From Limnephilus marmoratus (lineage: Eukaryota > Arthropoda > Insecta > Trichoptera > Limnephilidae): a DNA stretch of 64,000 nucleotides. The DNA is taken from NCBI GenBank assembly GCA_917880885.1, contig OU862919.1:51683058-51747057 (forward strand), read 5' to 3'. Position 1 is the stretch's first letter. Each line of letters begins with the position of its first letter. A program made the translations under genes and the position numbers. The notes under the pieces are model-generated. The model did no database searches. It was not told where the DNA came from and saw only the letters and a list, made by a program, of their open reading frames with translations. Positions 9,569 to 18,782 of the stretch are shown piece after piece.

Positions 9569-9640
9569 GCTAGTTTCAATGGTAATCGTAGTTAACCATA
9601 GAATAGTGCACAATTAAGTGTTAATAAAAACCGGTGTATT

Positions 9641-10645
9641 CTGCACTCTGAGAATTGTCACAAAATGAGTTTCTATGGATTACTCTAGGTTAAATTTAAA
9701 ATTGTCTATGGTTCGCTGAATTGAATTTGCAAAATTTAATCAGTTTTTTTAACTTAAAAATACGGATTATACATACTAAAACACTTATAAACTAGAAAGG
9801 GCACTTAAATTATACTAAGAAATGTTTTTAACACTTAACCCTACGAAATTCGCGGCTAAAATTTACGATGAAAATTTAGCCATAGTTTTGACACTTCGAA
9901 TTTAAAGTTGTCTGTTTTCACTATTATAAGGAATAATCTCACCGAGATAACGTTTGCCGGAGGGTAGCCGACCGAGCCGCACCCGATGGATATGTTTTTG
10001 GTATTCTGCGAAGATGTTTTGATTTTTTATGTGGTAATTTGAGAGAGCAAAAAATTTTTTGACAGGTCTTGTCATGGACGAGAACTGAACAGGAATGCAT
10101 AAGAGCAGTTGGGACTTGGGCGGTATTCACATTAAAACTTTAATTTGTTTTTTTAAGAAAATTTAAAATGAATGTCCGAATGGATCCTCATCAGCCAAAA
10201 TAATTATCATATTGATATTATGAATCTTTGTGATTACGAATCCTTTTTGATGGGTACCATTTCTTTTTAAAATGCCCTTAACGATACAATACTGATGAAA
10301 ATAACGATAGTGTTGGACTCGAAATTACTTGTTGACTGCCATATCGAAGCAATTCGCAATGGTTGCAAAAGTTTAAAGCTTACTTATTAAATAACCTGCA
10401 AAGATTTAAAAAAAGGAAATAGGAAGAAACGCAATATTTTGGAGTATGTCTCTCAAGTTTCGAATCCCGAGTACCTACGTATCGCACATCATCTACATAT
10501 AGACATACATCTACGATAGATACACACGTGTTCGGGGCTATCGTCCTTATCTGAGTTATGAACCAGGTCGTCAATAATTAACAGTCATTTTCAAAAATTT
10601 CGTCACAGGAAAGTTATTGAATTTTTGAAGACGTTATTTTATTAT
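9641..10645. other. Spacer, possible 5' UTR remnants, nothing firm
   Basis: AT-rich DNA upstream of the R1-clade element. It includes a short imperfect stem near 9853-9880 (ggctaaaattt / aaaatttagcc) and a moderately GC-rich patch at 9936-10130. No protein family is recognised. Confidence 0.4.
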
Positions 10646-10797
10646 TCTTTTTTTTTTTAAAAGAAAGTCAAACATTCCCGGGTTACGAATAGCCCGACAA
10701 TATTTTAAAATCTCCTACTACCACCAAAGTAAGCCGAAAATTTTGCTTCGACCCAAACCCGATGCCAACTCAGCCACTGACCGGACCCACTATTGAG
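10646..10797 (-). repeat. SINE B copy, internally deleted
   Basis: tRNA-derived SINE on the minus strand. The tail side ('aaagaaagtcaaacattcccgggttac') and 'ctcctactaccacca' are kept, but most of the tRNA-like head is deleted; only 'ccactgaccgg' from its 5' end remains. Full copies lie at 21784 and 41668. Confidence 0.8.
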
Positions 10798-11480
10798 AAA
10801 CACCAGTGAAAATTTATTTCTTCTAACACAGCATACTTATTTTGTGGCACCATTTTAATTCAAATTAACAAAATACCAGCCTTACTAAAAAAAAACCACA
10901 GCACGCCAGATAACCCATGTTGTTGTAGCAACATGAATAAAACAAAAATAGGAAATATTACTAATAAGAATTGATCTTAAAACGTATTTTAAATCTGGCA
11001 ACAATGCGCATTTAAGTACTAAATTGTGTTTTCCTTCATAACCGCTAGGTGGCAGTGCCTGCGCATTCGGTGTTCGCGCTCGTAAACGACGCTGGAAGCG
11101 CGAAATATTTTTGTGTGTGCCATATTATTTATGTGATGGTTAATTTCTATTAATATGAATAATTTACTCTTATATTTATATCAGTGATATATTTACCGTG
11201 TTTTTTGTGGTTTTTCATAAGTTTTAGTCAAGTTATAAAACAATAATCGTACTTTGAAAATTGAAGTGTCAAAAACGATATTATGATATTATACGATACA
11301 AGAGAATTTAAATTTACATTTTTACGAGATTTTATTTTACGAGAATTTTATGAAAGTGGTGTTTTTTTAAATAATAATATCTAATACATGTGTTCCTAAA
11401 TGCATCAAACAGATTAACGTCTTTAGAAATGCAAGAAATCTGATATAAAAGACGGTATAATTTTTAGGTTAGTTTTTTAG
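10798..11480. other. Spacer containing a CTCF-like site
   Basis: AT-rich apart from a GC-richer stretch at 11036-11110. Apart from the motif listed separately, nothing recognisable. Confidence 0.4.
11042..11057 (+). promoter_or_regulatory. CTCF-like binding site
   Basis: CCGCTAGGTGGCAGTG matches the conserved CTCF core (CCxCxAGGxGGCAG type) at nearly every informative position. CTCF is an insulator protein conserved from insects to vertebrates. It is a single motif in AT-rich surroundings, so this is suggestive only; there is no flanking gene in the window to interpret it against. Confidence 0.4.
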
Positions 11481-11660
11481 CAATAAAAAAACTTTGAAAT
11501 TTTTTATTATTTTTTTATTGTGTGCACGAGGAAAAAGTGAGGTGATAGTTTCCTTCCAAATTTATTACATAAAAGGACTGTGTTTTTGAAATTTTAATTT
11601 TTTTTTAATTTCTCTACATTTTGGTCAAAAATGTTTGGGTAAGAATTTTTTTTCCACTTT
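11480..11660 (+). repeat. Repeat E, partial copy
   Basis: Shares 'ttttttatta', 'aaaaagtgaggtga' and 'ataaaa' blocks in order with the longer copies at 30955, 45850 and 52425. A non-coding, AT-rich interspersed repeat of unknown class. Confidence 0.5.
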
Positions 11661-11969
11661 TTTCCGAGTTTGGATCTTAAAATATGGCAGTTTTTGAAAA
11701 CTAAAGTGTATTTCAAATACACAAATCTAAAAGGTAATTTTATCTAGTTTTCATAAATGGTATTTGTTTTTACGAAACCTTCAAAAATAAGAAATATATA
11801 GAACATTCAAAATACTTCAAATTTCGTTAGGATATCATTACAAAAACAGAGATAAACTACCCCCTCAGGCCGTGTAAACCAGTATTTTTTTCAATGAACA
11901 ATTTTTTAATTAGTAATGTTTTCACATCCGCGGCCGTTTGTCAATTGAATAAAATTTTCACTGGGTTTT

Positions 11970-12120
11970 TTAGTAAGGCTGTTAGTTTTTACCACTGTTA
12001 TTGTTTCCAAAAACCTACATGTTTTATCATCAATAAAACCCTGAAGAAGTGAGCGTTGCTCACGAAACATGTTGGTTTTTGTATACAATGAAAGTGGTAA
12101 AAACTAAGTATTTTATTAAT
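11970..12120. mobile_element. Inverted pair of PLE-like terminal repeats
   Basis: Two arms in opposite orientation meet near 12030. The left arm has 'ttagtttttaccact' and 'ccaaaaacctacatg'; the right arm has 'catgttggtttttg' and 'agtggtaaaaactaa'. The right arm carries a complete hammerhead motif; the left arm keeps helix I and III words but has lost helix II. Such inverted repeats are typical of the pseudo-LTRs of Penelope-like elements. No coding sequence lies between them. Confidence 0.6.
12035..12079 (+). ncRNA. Hammerhead ribozyme, complete core
   Basis: Predicted self-cleaving RNA. Helix I is AAAACC (12035-12040) with GGTTTT (12074-12079). The core CTGAAGA is 12041-12047, followed by an extra A (12048). 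Helix II is GTGAGC (12049-12054) / GCTCAC (12058-12063) with loop GTT. GAAA is 12064-12067. Helix III is the palindrome ACATGT (12067-12072), and the GUU triplet puts cleavage after T12073. Every invariant core base is present. Helix III has no loop, so cleavage would need two molecules or tandem copies pairing. It lies in one arm of an inverted PLE-like repeat. The antisense intronic copy at 61328 shares helix I and helix III but has a different, equally paired helix II. Confidence 0.75.
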
Positions 12121-12944
12121 TTGAATGAAAATTTATTGTTGGTTCATTTATCATACACATTTTATAAAATATTGTCACCGTCGGTTTTACCATTAAAATA
12201 AAATAAATGCCTACTTATACAACATTTCCACTACCCCAAACCTAATTATGCCTATGATAGATAACAGCTACGACATTTTTAACATATTTCCATTTAAAAA
12301 AAAAAACGGAATAAAATCCACCACAAAATATATTGGTACATCAGTGCACTATTTTGCCAGAAACTGAGTAGCGTGTGTCAGCTATCCGTTCCCATAACTC
12401 ACTTGTCTTCTCACAGACTTTACCGTCTAATTTCTACCCTGCCTGCCACCGAATGGTCCAAGCGTTCGATATGGGCACCACCCCAAAACCCACCCTCTAA
12501 AACCTCCCTCTACCCTAACTCCCTCACCCCCCTGCCACTCCCCCCCCGCAACCTTAACAAGCTCTGCGTCAACTTAAACTTAATTATAATTAATTAATGC
12601 GAATGGCGAACACTGTCTGTTCGGCTCTAGTTGTTTGTAGATGTGTCGGATGATGAAAGGGGTCGCATCGGACTTCGGTTTCTGTAAATTATAGATTCGG
12701 AATAAGCCAAATACATTATACAATCACAACAGAGAGAATTCGCTGTGAATTTACACCGCGGACATGCTTCAACATCAGTGGCCTCACTGCCTATGTATGT
12801 ATATTGTATATTGCTGCGATTTATAATGCCTAAGCTACTGCGATCAAATAAAACTCACAATGAACATAAAAAGCAGAGGCGGGCCCTGAATATTATTGTG
12901 AATTATTTTTGAGCAGTGGCGATTTTTTAAGGTAAAAAAATCAG
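12121..12944. other. Spacer, nothing recognised
   Basis: AT-rich with a C-rich patch at 12480-12560. The short open frame at 12373 is proline/leucine-rich low-complexity sequence and not convincing. Confidence 0.4.
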
Positions 12945-13260
12945 AGTGTGCAATTCACACGCAGTAGAATAAAAACTAGAAAGTTGCTAGACGTCGCTTT
13001 CTTTTCTTTTGCCTGTTTATTTTAAAGCGGTTTGAAGATTGAATATTGATTTCACAAAAATAAAAATGTTCATTTTTTTTTAAATTTGGTAGGATTCGAA
13101 CCTCCTTTCGCTAGATGTCTGTCTCTCTGGCCGCTGAGACTTGTCGTTATTACGAATTTATCGCATTGTATTAGAACCGAGGACCGTCAAAAAATAATTT
13201 TTTGTGACACATTCCGTTTTATCTGTATTTAAAATCGTTAACGGGGCTAAACATCTAAAT
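12945..13260 (-). repeat. SINE I copy (tRNA-derived)
   Basis: Reverse-complement relative of 32470-32770. Shared parts: the tRNA-like head with B-box type 'ggttcgaatcct' (rc of 13092-13105), the upstream part 'gacggtcctcggttctaat' and the tail 'agcgacgtctagc'. Two copies in opposite orientation support an interspersed element. Confidence 0.65.
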
Positions 13261-13539
13261 CTAAGACGTATGTATACTAATGCTTATAAGTACTGACTTC
13301 AAACTAGTGGCTTATTGACATTCATATTTACAACTATGGTTTAAATTAAGAGACTTACAACAAACATTTATCTAATATCCAAAAATATAAGTTTTGAATT
13401 TTTCCGGTGTTGTTAGTAATAACTGAATAAAAGAAAAGCCATATGGATCCAACAAAATACTTCCTTTCATCGAACAATTTTATATCGGTTTATTTTTAAA
13501 TCGCTGGGCTTAAAAAATTGCTTTAAAAAGGGTATTTAC

Positions 13540-14520
13540 CGTACCACAAATCTTCTTGTTGGTAATACTATAGCCACTAGTGGTGTGCCTCGGGGTTCGC
13601 ACCTTGGTCCAATATTGTTTATACTATTCATAAACGATGTCACTTCCATATTCTCTGATGTTAACATAATATATTATTATTTGCTGATGACATGAAACTA
13701 TATAAAATCATAAAAAATATATACGACTGCTTGTCCCTTCAATCCAATTTAAAAAAAAAACCGCAGAAAGGTGTACCATTGACAAACTTACACTTACAAA
13801 CTTAAACTTAACATTAAAAAATGTCGAATCATGAGTTTCTTTAGAATAAAAAACCCCATCAATATAGTTATTCACTTAACTATCACAGTTTAATGTCAGT
13901 ACCTGTAATAAGGGACCTCGGAATTACCTTCGATACTAAACTACTATTTACAAACCACTTTGATATCATTACTAATAAAGCTATGAAAATGCTGGGCTTC
14001 ATTCAATGACTATGTAAAGATTTCAAAAACATCCATACATTTAAAATACTATATATAACTCTGGTTAGGAGTAATTTGGAATATAATTCCTCCATATGGA
14101 ACCCTTTCTACAAAAGCCACGAAAGAATCCAACGCAAATTTCTCAGATCAATTAATTTCAAACTAGGGATTCCCGCGGATAACATAAACTATTATTCTCT
14201 ATTACAAAAAGTGCAACTCTTATCGTTAAAAGATAGAAGAATACTCAATGATCTTATTTGTTTGTATCTAAAATAAACAATAACTGGTTTGACTTCCGTG
14301 AATTGGTCTCGTTAATAAATTATCATGTACCTAGTAGAACAACCCGACTCAAACACCTTATTATAGCAACAATACTCTCAGAAATGCAGAAAAAATTCAA
14401 TAATACATCGTTTACACACTTTAGGTAATGAATTTGCTCATATCGATCATGCCGGAAGACTGTCATCATACAAAAGATGCATTAAACACAATTTATCCGC
14501 TAGTACTACCACTACGTAAT
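13540..14520 (+). pseudogene. Decayed LINE reverse transcriptase (Jockey/CR1 type)
   Basis: Broken second half of a non-LTR reverse transcriptase. At 13562-13660 it decodes as SGVPRGSHLGPILFILFINDV, the conserved box before the catalytic loop, followed by a damaged FADD region ('ttatttgctgatgac', frameshifted). Then DLGITFDTKLLFTNHF, KAMKMLGFIQ, and an open frame from 14076 reading LEYNSSIWNPFYKSHERIQRKFL, typical of the thumb and C-terminal region. Several stops and frame changes separate these blocks, so it is inactive. The 5' half, including endonuclease, is missing. It is a different lineage from the R1-clade element and from the RTE fragments at 20 and 26 kb. Confidence 0.8.
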
Positions 14521-14983
14521 CATAATATAATCATGTAACCATAATATTATATCCTACCAGTATGCACTCTAATATCTATGGATTAGAAACATATCATAGG
14601 TACCTAGTTTAAAACTTATCCTTATACCTTCCTTTTATTTTTTTAAATTTTATATTATCTTCAATATTTGGCTCCTAAGAGTATTTCCTACTCTTTACTT
14701 GTCATACTTTTTTATATTTATATCTTTTGTACTTTCTATTATATATAAAGGTAACTTATAGTCTATATATACATTCTACTTTTCACTATATTATTTCCTG
14801 CATTTTAACTTTTTACTTTACATTATACTTTATATTTTATAGTTTATACTTTCATTTTATACTTCTTAATACCATTTACTAATTATTACCTTAACTCCTT
14901 TTTTTACCTTTTGTTTTTAGATTTAAATTTTCTATATGTCACTTTCTTTATGTTATTGTATTATAATATATATATATATTTTT
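14521..14983. other. T-rich spacer
   Basis: Strongly pyrimidine/A-rich low-complexity DNA ('tatacttt', 'ttatact' words), possibly the 3' tail region of the decayed LINE. Confidence 0.4.
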
Positions 14984-15167
14984 AAAAGAAAGACAAACAT
15001 TCCCGGATTACATATAACCCAACAATGTTTGAAAATCTCCTACCACCACAGAAAGCCGAAAATGTTGCTTGTGAAGTGATGGAGGACTTAGCCAGCCGAG
15101 GAATCGAACACGCGATGCTCGGGTGGGACCCAAGCGCTATGCCCACTCAACCACTGACCAATCATTG
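14984..15167 (-). repeat. SINE B copy
   Basis: Near full-length tRNA-derived SINE on the minus strand. The head carries an A-box-like 'tggttgagtgggcatagcg' and a B-box-like 'gtgttcgattcctcgg'; the tail ends in 'tttgtctttcttt' plus A-rich sequence (left end here). Confidence 0.85.
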
Positions 15168-16139
15168 ACAAATAGACATATAAATATAATGATGTCAATG
15201 GCGCATGTTTTGTCATATGTTTTGAAATAAATAAATAAATAATACTCGAATGTATCTTGTAATGATCAGATGGTAGCAAGCGAGGAAAAAATTATATGAA
15301 AATTATAGACGTTCACCATGTTGTAGGTAGGTGCATAATAAATAAAGGGATTTTTAAAAAAATCTTGCTACGCAAACAAATTGTTTTTAAAGGGGTACGT
15401 AAAATAATTCAAAGCATGTCATATTTTAAAATTTAGAATTACATTCTGATCAAAATCATCCTGCAGGGCAACGATTTCTTCAACGACCAAACGAATAATT
15501 CTAACTCAAGGAGGTTTTGTAATAGAATTGAACCCTTTGGAAAGCCTCGGGTTTGGAGGTAAAAGGCCTCCCCCCCACACTCGCACAATACTCGGCCGTG
15601 GAACTTTACATTTATTCACTATTGTACAATTTCCATGTTGTAATATAAACTTATGATAATTACATTTGAATGGGGTGTGGGGTGTGGGGTGAGGGGCTTA
15701 AAGCGATTATGTTCTCTGGCGGCGAGAAGAAGGGCAAGGGAAAGGCATGTATTTGGTAGAATTTTCGAAACCCTATTAACTTTCAATTAATTATATCATA
15801 ATTATCATAAAAGATGTTTTTATTTTATTTTACCACCTTCAAAAGCGTGTAATTAAAAATGCTGTAGTCATGAAAAAAAAAAAAAAAAATAATCACTTTT
15901 GATGTATGTAGGTCTATATGTCTGTCCAACTTTATCTAAGTGTCATTTAAAAAAAAATGAAACTGAATGCGTGAAGAATTGAGACAAGCGATAGGTACCT
16001 AAAAGTACATGGTTAATTTCTTAACTTAGGTTTTTTAGCTAAAATATGGAAAAGTTATCAATCGCACAACTGTAATATCCCGCGATTTTTTACGGGATTG
16101 CGCTTGTTTGTATTTAATATGTATCTAATAGTCGTCAGA
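15168..16139. other. AT-rich spacer with G-rich patches
   Basis: Includes a short tandem 'ggggtgtg' run near 15672-15695 and a poly-A run near 15870-15890. No gene, RNA or repeat family is recognised. Confidence 0.4.
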
Positions 16140-16560
16140 AATGATTTTAGATTTTCACGGCCAAAATTACATATTTTCGTTATTTATTTTTGGGGTGTTA
16201 GGCCGTGTTTCGTTAACGTTTCGAACAGTGGAGGTTATCCACTTTTTACCCGCCCTGGTATAAGTAACTGATGGTTACCCCTTCAAGGCTCTATTTTTTT
16301 TGTTAAACGAAGCTACATATTTATTTTGAACGAATCTAGACCTCCAGTGTCCTTGCATACGTTGTTAGTAAGCAGTATGTAAGTGCTTAACGGGGAAAAA
16401 GCAAAATTAAAAAAAAAACCTTTCGAACAGCGTTACAGTGTCCATCATCTGCCCTGATAAGGACACTGTAACGCTGTCAGAAACGTTGGATTAAGAAGGA
16501 GGTAGCGCAACACGGCCCAACACCCCAAAAATAAATAACGAAAAAGTAATGTTTAAAACG
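16140..16560. mobile_element. PLE terminal repeats in inverted pair, with repeat H inside
   Basis: The left arm (16140-16240, minus orientation) and right arm (16450-16560, plus) share 'ttttcgttatttatttttgg', 'gccgtgtt' and the helix II hairpin words of the 17.4 kb PLE. A repeat H copy (16243-16425) interrupts the left arm. At 16425-16480 two hammerhead-like hairpins sit head to head and partly overlap. The plus copy reads CTGATAA instead of CTGANGA and has an altered helix II base, so it is probably inactive. Confidence 0.65.
16243..16425 (+). repeat. Repeat H copy inserted in a PLE arm
   Basis: Shares 'ccctggtataagtaactgat', 'ggttaccccttcaaggctct' and 'ctagacctccagtgtcc' with 58505-58700. 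It ends in an A-run at 16405-16418, so its tail is on the right. Confidence 0.7.
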
Positions 16561-16644
16561 AATTCCTTTTTTTATTTTCATTTAAGTCACCGATTTTACA
16601 CTTTTTTTTAAAATTCTTTATTAACCAAATATGCTTGTATGTAC

Positions 16645-16790
16645 TTATTATCATCATCATCATCTTCTGTCCCTTATCCTATTCGGGTCGGGGACCCACT
16701 GCATCGACAAGGCTCCTCCATGCGTCCCAGTCTTGTGCCGCTTGTTCGGCATCCGTCCATGGCAATCCCATCCTCTCCATTTATTATAAA
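16645..16790 (-). repeat. LINE 3'-end-like fragment with (ATC)n
   Basis: A microsatellite 'atcatcatcatcatc' precedes 'tattcgggtcggggacccact', a layout common at the 3' ends of insect RTE-like LINEs read on the minus strand. No coding sequence can be assigned with confidence. Confidence 0.4.
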
Positions 16791-17397
16791 ATACATTTTT
16801 CTACCAACTCACTAGGCTGGCTTACTAGTTTGAAATGAGTAAATGGGTAAATGGAAATGACTCATTATTCATTATCAATTAACAGTGACTAGGAGAAGAA
16901 ATGTAATGAGTCATATCTCATTACTCATATCAATTATTCATGACTAGAGAAAGGGACGTCACGAAACATTGCAATTGCAAAACGATTGTTTTTTTAAACA
17001 TGTTGGTATTATAAAGAAGATCGATAGATTTGCGGGTAGAACATTTACCTAGGTGTCAGGAATAACTAGTTTGATAGATACACTTATCGGCTACGCACTT
17101 ACTGTCTTTTCAGATCAAGTTACGAAGAAATTATGAAAATTAACTAAATATTTTTAAAGCACAATGAAATATTAATGTTTTTAATATTTTTGTTAATTGA
17201 TTGCTACATGTCGCAATGCGTGCCAATCACAAAAATGTGTGAATTTGTTTATGAAGAAATCGATGGTGATGATATGTTATTTATTTGAGCGGTCCAACGA
17301 CTAACGCTATATGTATCAAATCAGGCGTCGGGTGTTCAATACTTTGCTAGCCCTCAATCATTCGCAATCCACAATAGTATGAGAAATTCAATAGATA
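16791..17397. other. AT-rich spacer
   Basis: Contains loosely repeated 'aatgagt/tcattac' words at 16835-16935. No other feature seen. Confidence 0.4.
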
Positions 17398-17540
17398 CGA
17401 TTTTAGATTTTCACGGCCAAAAGTATTTTCGTTATTAGTTTTTTGGGTATTATGCCGTGTTGCGCTACCTCCTTCTTTAGCCAACGTTTCGGACAGCGTT
17501 GCAGTGTCCATAGTTAGGGGTGATGTTTGTACTTATCTAC

Positions 17541-17867
17541 TTAGGAGCGATACCATATCGCCAGCTCCACTCCTCTACGAGCTGGAGCTACAATATACTT
17601 CAACATGTTTTTTTTGCGTTTAGCCTTGATGTAACCGTCAATTACCGGATACCAAGAAGTATTGAGCTTAGCTCCGTCGTCTCTATTAATATTTATAGGA
17701 TTTTTGTGAATTTCAATTGCCTCCGTAATCAGGAATGCTCTATGAGTTTTGGGTCTTCCCAGGACCTCAGGGACAAATCCAAAGTAATGGCCGGTTTCGA
17801 TTAAGTGCTCGGCGATTGCCGATTTGTCAGGGTGGCCAAGTTTACAGGCACGAAAGTGTTCCCCTAA
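17541..17867 (-). pseudogene. PLE polyprotein C-terminus (GIY-YIG endonuclease part)
   Basis: The minus strand decodes from 17861 to the stop at 17541 without interruption. Key blocks in order: EHFRACKLGHPDKSAIAEH, IETGHYFGFVPEVLG, AFLITEAIEIHKNP, INRDDGAKLNTSWYPVI. This order (xCKxG..DKSAIAEH, then GH, then EAIEI, then NRDDG.xLxxxWxPV) is characteristic of the GIY-YIG endonuclease domain at the C-terminus of Penelope-like polyproteins, which nicks DNA for target-primed reverse transcription. The N-terminal GIY-YIG residues and the reverse transcriptase are absent, and an in-frame TAG lies just upstream at the pLTR junction. The fragment is therefore non-functional, but it identifies the surrounding repeat as a PLE. 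Confidence 0.85.
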
Positions 17868-17880
17868 CTATTACACATCT

Positions 17881-17921
17881 GTCCTGATGATGGATACTGC
17901 AACGCTGTCCGAAACGTTGGC
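17881..17921 (+). ncRNA. Hammerhead ribozyme in PLE terminal repeat
   Basis: CTGATGA at 17884-17890, extra T at 17891, helix II GGATA (17892-17896) / TGTCC (17906-17910) with one G-U wobble and a nine-base loop, GAAA at 17911-17914. Helix III is the palindrome ACGT (17914-17917); the GUU triplet gives cleavage after T17918. Helix I is GTC (17881-17883) with GGC (17919-17921), one G-U pair. PLE pLTRs are known to carry hammerheads with minimal helix III. This one belongs to the same element as the GIY-YIG fragment at 17541-17867. Confidence 0.7.
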
Positions 17922-18084
17922 TAAAGAAGGAGGTAGCGCAACACGGCATAATATCTCAAAAACTAATAACAAAAAAGGAATTTAATAATTTAATATAGGT
18001 TATTAGTTGGAATATGTATATCAAAAAAAATATATACATTATAAAATATATGTATACTTTAAAGTACATAAGCACACATTTCAC

Positions 18085-18235
18085 TACTAACAATAACACA
18101 TCTGCCCTGATAATGGACACTGTAACGATGTCCGAAACGTTGGCTAAAGGAGGATGTAGCGCAACACGGCATAACACCCTAAAAATAAACAACAAAAATA
18201 CTTTTGGCCGTGAAAATCTAAAATCATATCTGATA
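18085..18235 (+). mobile_element. Solo PLE terminal repeat
   Basis: Single right-type arm of the PLE at 17.4 kb: 'ctgccctgataatggacact', 'gtccgaaacgttggctaaag', 'gtagcgcaacacggcataac' and 'ttttggccgtgaaaatctaa'. No partner arm is close by. Confidence 0.75.
18104..18144 (+). ncRNA. Hammerhead motif, core-mutated copy
   Basis: Same fold as 17881 with perfect helix I (GCC/GGC) and perfect helix II (GGACA/TGTCC), GAAA at 18134-18137, palindrome ACGT and GUU. The core reads CTGATAA, replacing invariant G8 by A, which is expected to abolish or strongly reduce cleavage. Confidence 0.55.
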
Positions 18236-18385
18236 TTAAAGAAACTTTTTTTCTCGTATTTTATTTTTGACCGTGACCGGTTCCAGCCTATTGTGGCCAC
18301 CTTCAGACAGGTACAATTAATAGTGAAACTATGGTTTATACACAAAACATTTGGGGAAAGGGTATTAACAGGGGTGGTATCCAAT

Positions 18386-18782
18386 GGTTCCATGCCAACT
18401 CAGATTGAAACCAAATCAGAATTATCTCAGAAAGGTCATTAAAAGTTATGAAAAAATCATTTTAAAATAGCCGGTCAGTGATTGAGTGGGCATAGCGCTT
18501 GGGTTCCACCCGGGCGTCGCGTGTTCGATTCCCCGGCTGTCTAAGTCCTCCATCACAACACAAGCAACATTTTCGGCTTTCTGTGGTGGTAGTATGAGAT
18601 TTTTAAACATTGTTTGGTTATTCGTAATCCGGAAATGTTTGTCTTTCTTTAAAAAAAAAAAGAAAAAAAAGCCGGTAACCCTAATCTAACTTAACCTATT
18701 TAACCAATTTTTTTATCATCGCTCTTAATGACCTTTCTGAGGTGGTTCTGAGTTGGTCACATTCTGAGTTGGCCGGTCACCG
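18386..18782. mobile_element. hAT-like MITE F with 8 bp target duplication
   Basis: Flanked by an identical 8 bp TATCCAAT at 18378-18385 and 18783-18790. Terminal inverted repeats share 'GCCAACTCAGA', 'ctcagaaaggtcatta' and neighbouring bases over about 60 bp. An 8 bp duplication is typical of hAT superfamily insertions. It has no coding capacity. A SINE B copy occupies the centre. One end of another copy of this family is visible at 54888-54945. Confidence 0.75.
18472..18669 (+). repeat. SINE B copy inside MITE F
   Basis: Head with A-box-like 'tgattgagtgggcatagcg' and B-box-like 'gtgttcgattccccgg', tail 'tttgtctttcttt' plus an A-rich run. A short AGCCGGT word lies on both sides (18469-18475 and 18670-18676) and may be the target duplication, partly overlapping the SINE 5' end. 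Confidence 0.85.

Larger units (their letters stand above)
4850..9640 (-). mobile_element. R1-clade non-LTR retrotransposon, two intact ORFs
   Basis: Complete-looking two-ORF LINE on the minus strand: a gag-like ORF1 with three zinc knuckles and an ORF2 with APE-type endonuclease, reverse transcriptase and a C-terminal zinc motif. The ORFs overlap by 11 nt in different frames. Neither contains an internal stop or frameshift. R1-clade placement rests on the three-knuckle ORF1, the ORF2 C-terminal pattern 'SGHGEF...CTCG...AEHILWHC' and the absence of an RNase H domain. The element limits are approximate: I see no poly(A) tail on its 3' side and did not find a target-site duplication. It lies beside a short-period repeat array, and R1-clade relatives often target repeats, but whether this one does is unknown. 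Confidence 0.8.
17398..17982 (-). mobile_element. Truncated Penelope-like element with inverted pLTRs
   Basis: A compact PLE relic. Inverted terminal repeats at 17398-17515 and 17862-17982 share 'aaagtattttcgttattag', 'gccgtgttgcgctacctcc', 'ttctttagccaacgtttcgg' and the helix II hairpin. Between them, on the minus strand, lies the last 106 codons of a PLE polyprotein (GIY-YIG endonuclease end). The reverse transcriptase is gone. The right arm has a complete hammerhead core; the left arm has the hairpin and GAAA but a damaged CTGATGA. Confidence 0.8.

Noticed and set aside
17520..17804. Plus-strand 94-codon frame as a gene
   Set aside because: It is antisense to the PLE GIY-YIG fragment, which has strong family similarity.
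18014..18442. Overlapping 140-codon frames on both strands
   Set aside because: They run across the PLE terminal repeat and element G arm; translations show no family.
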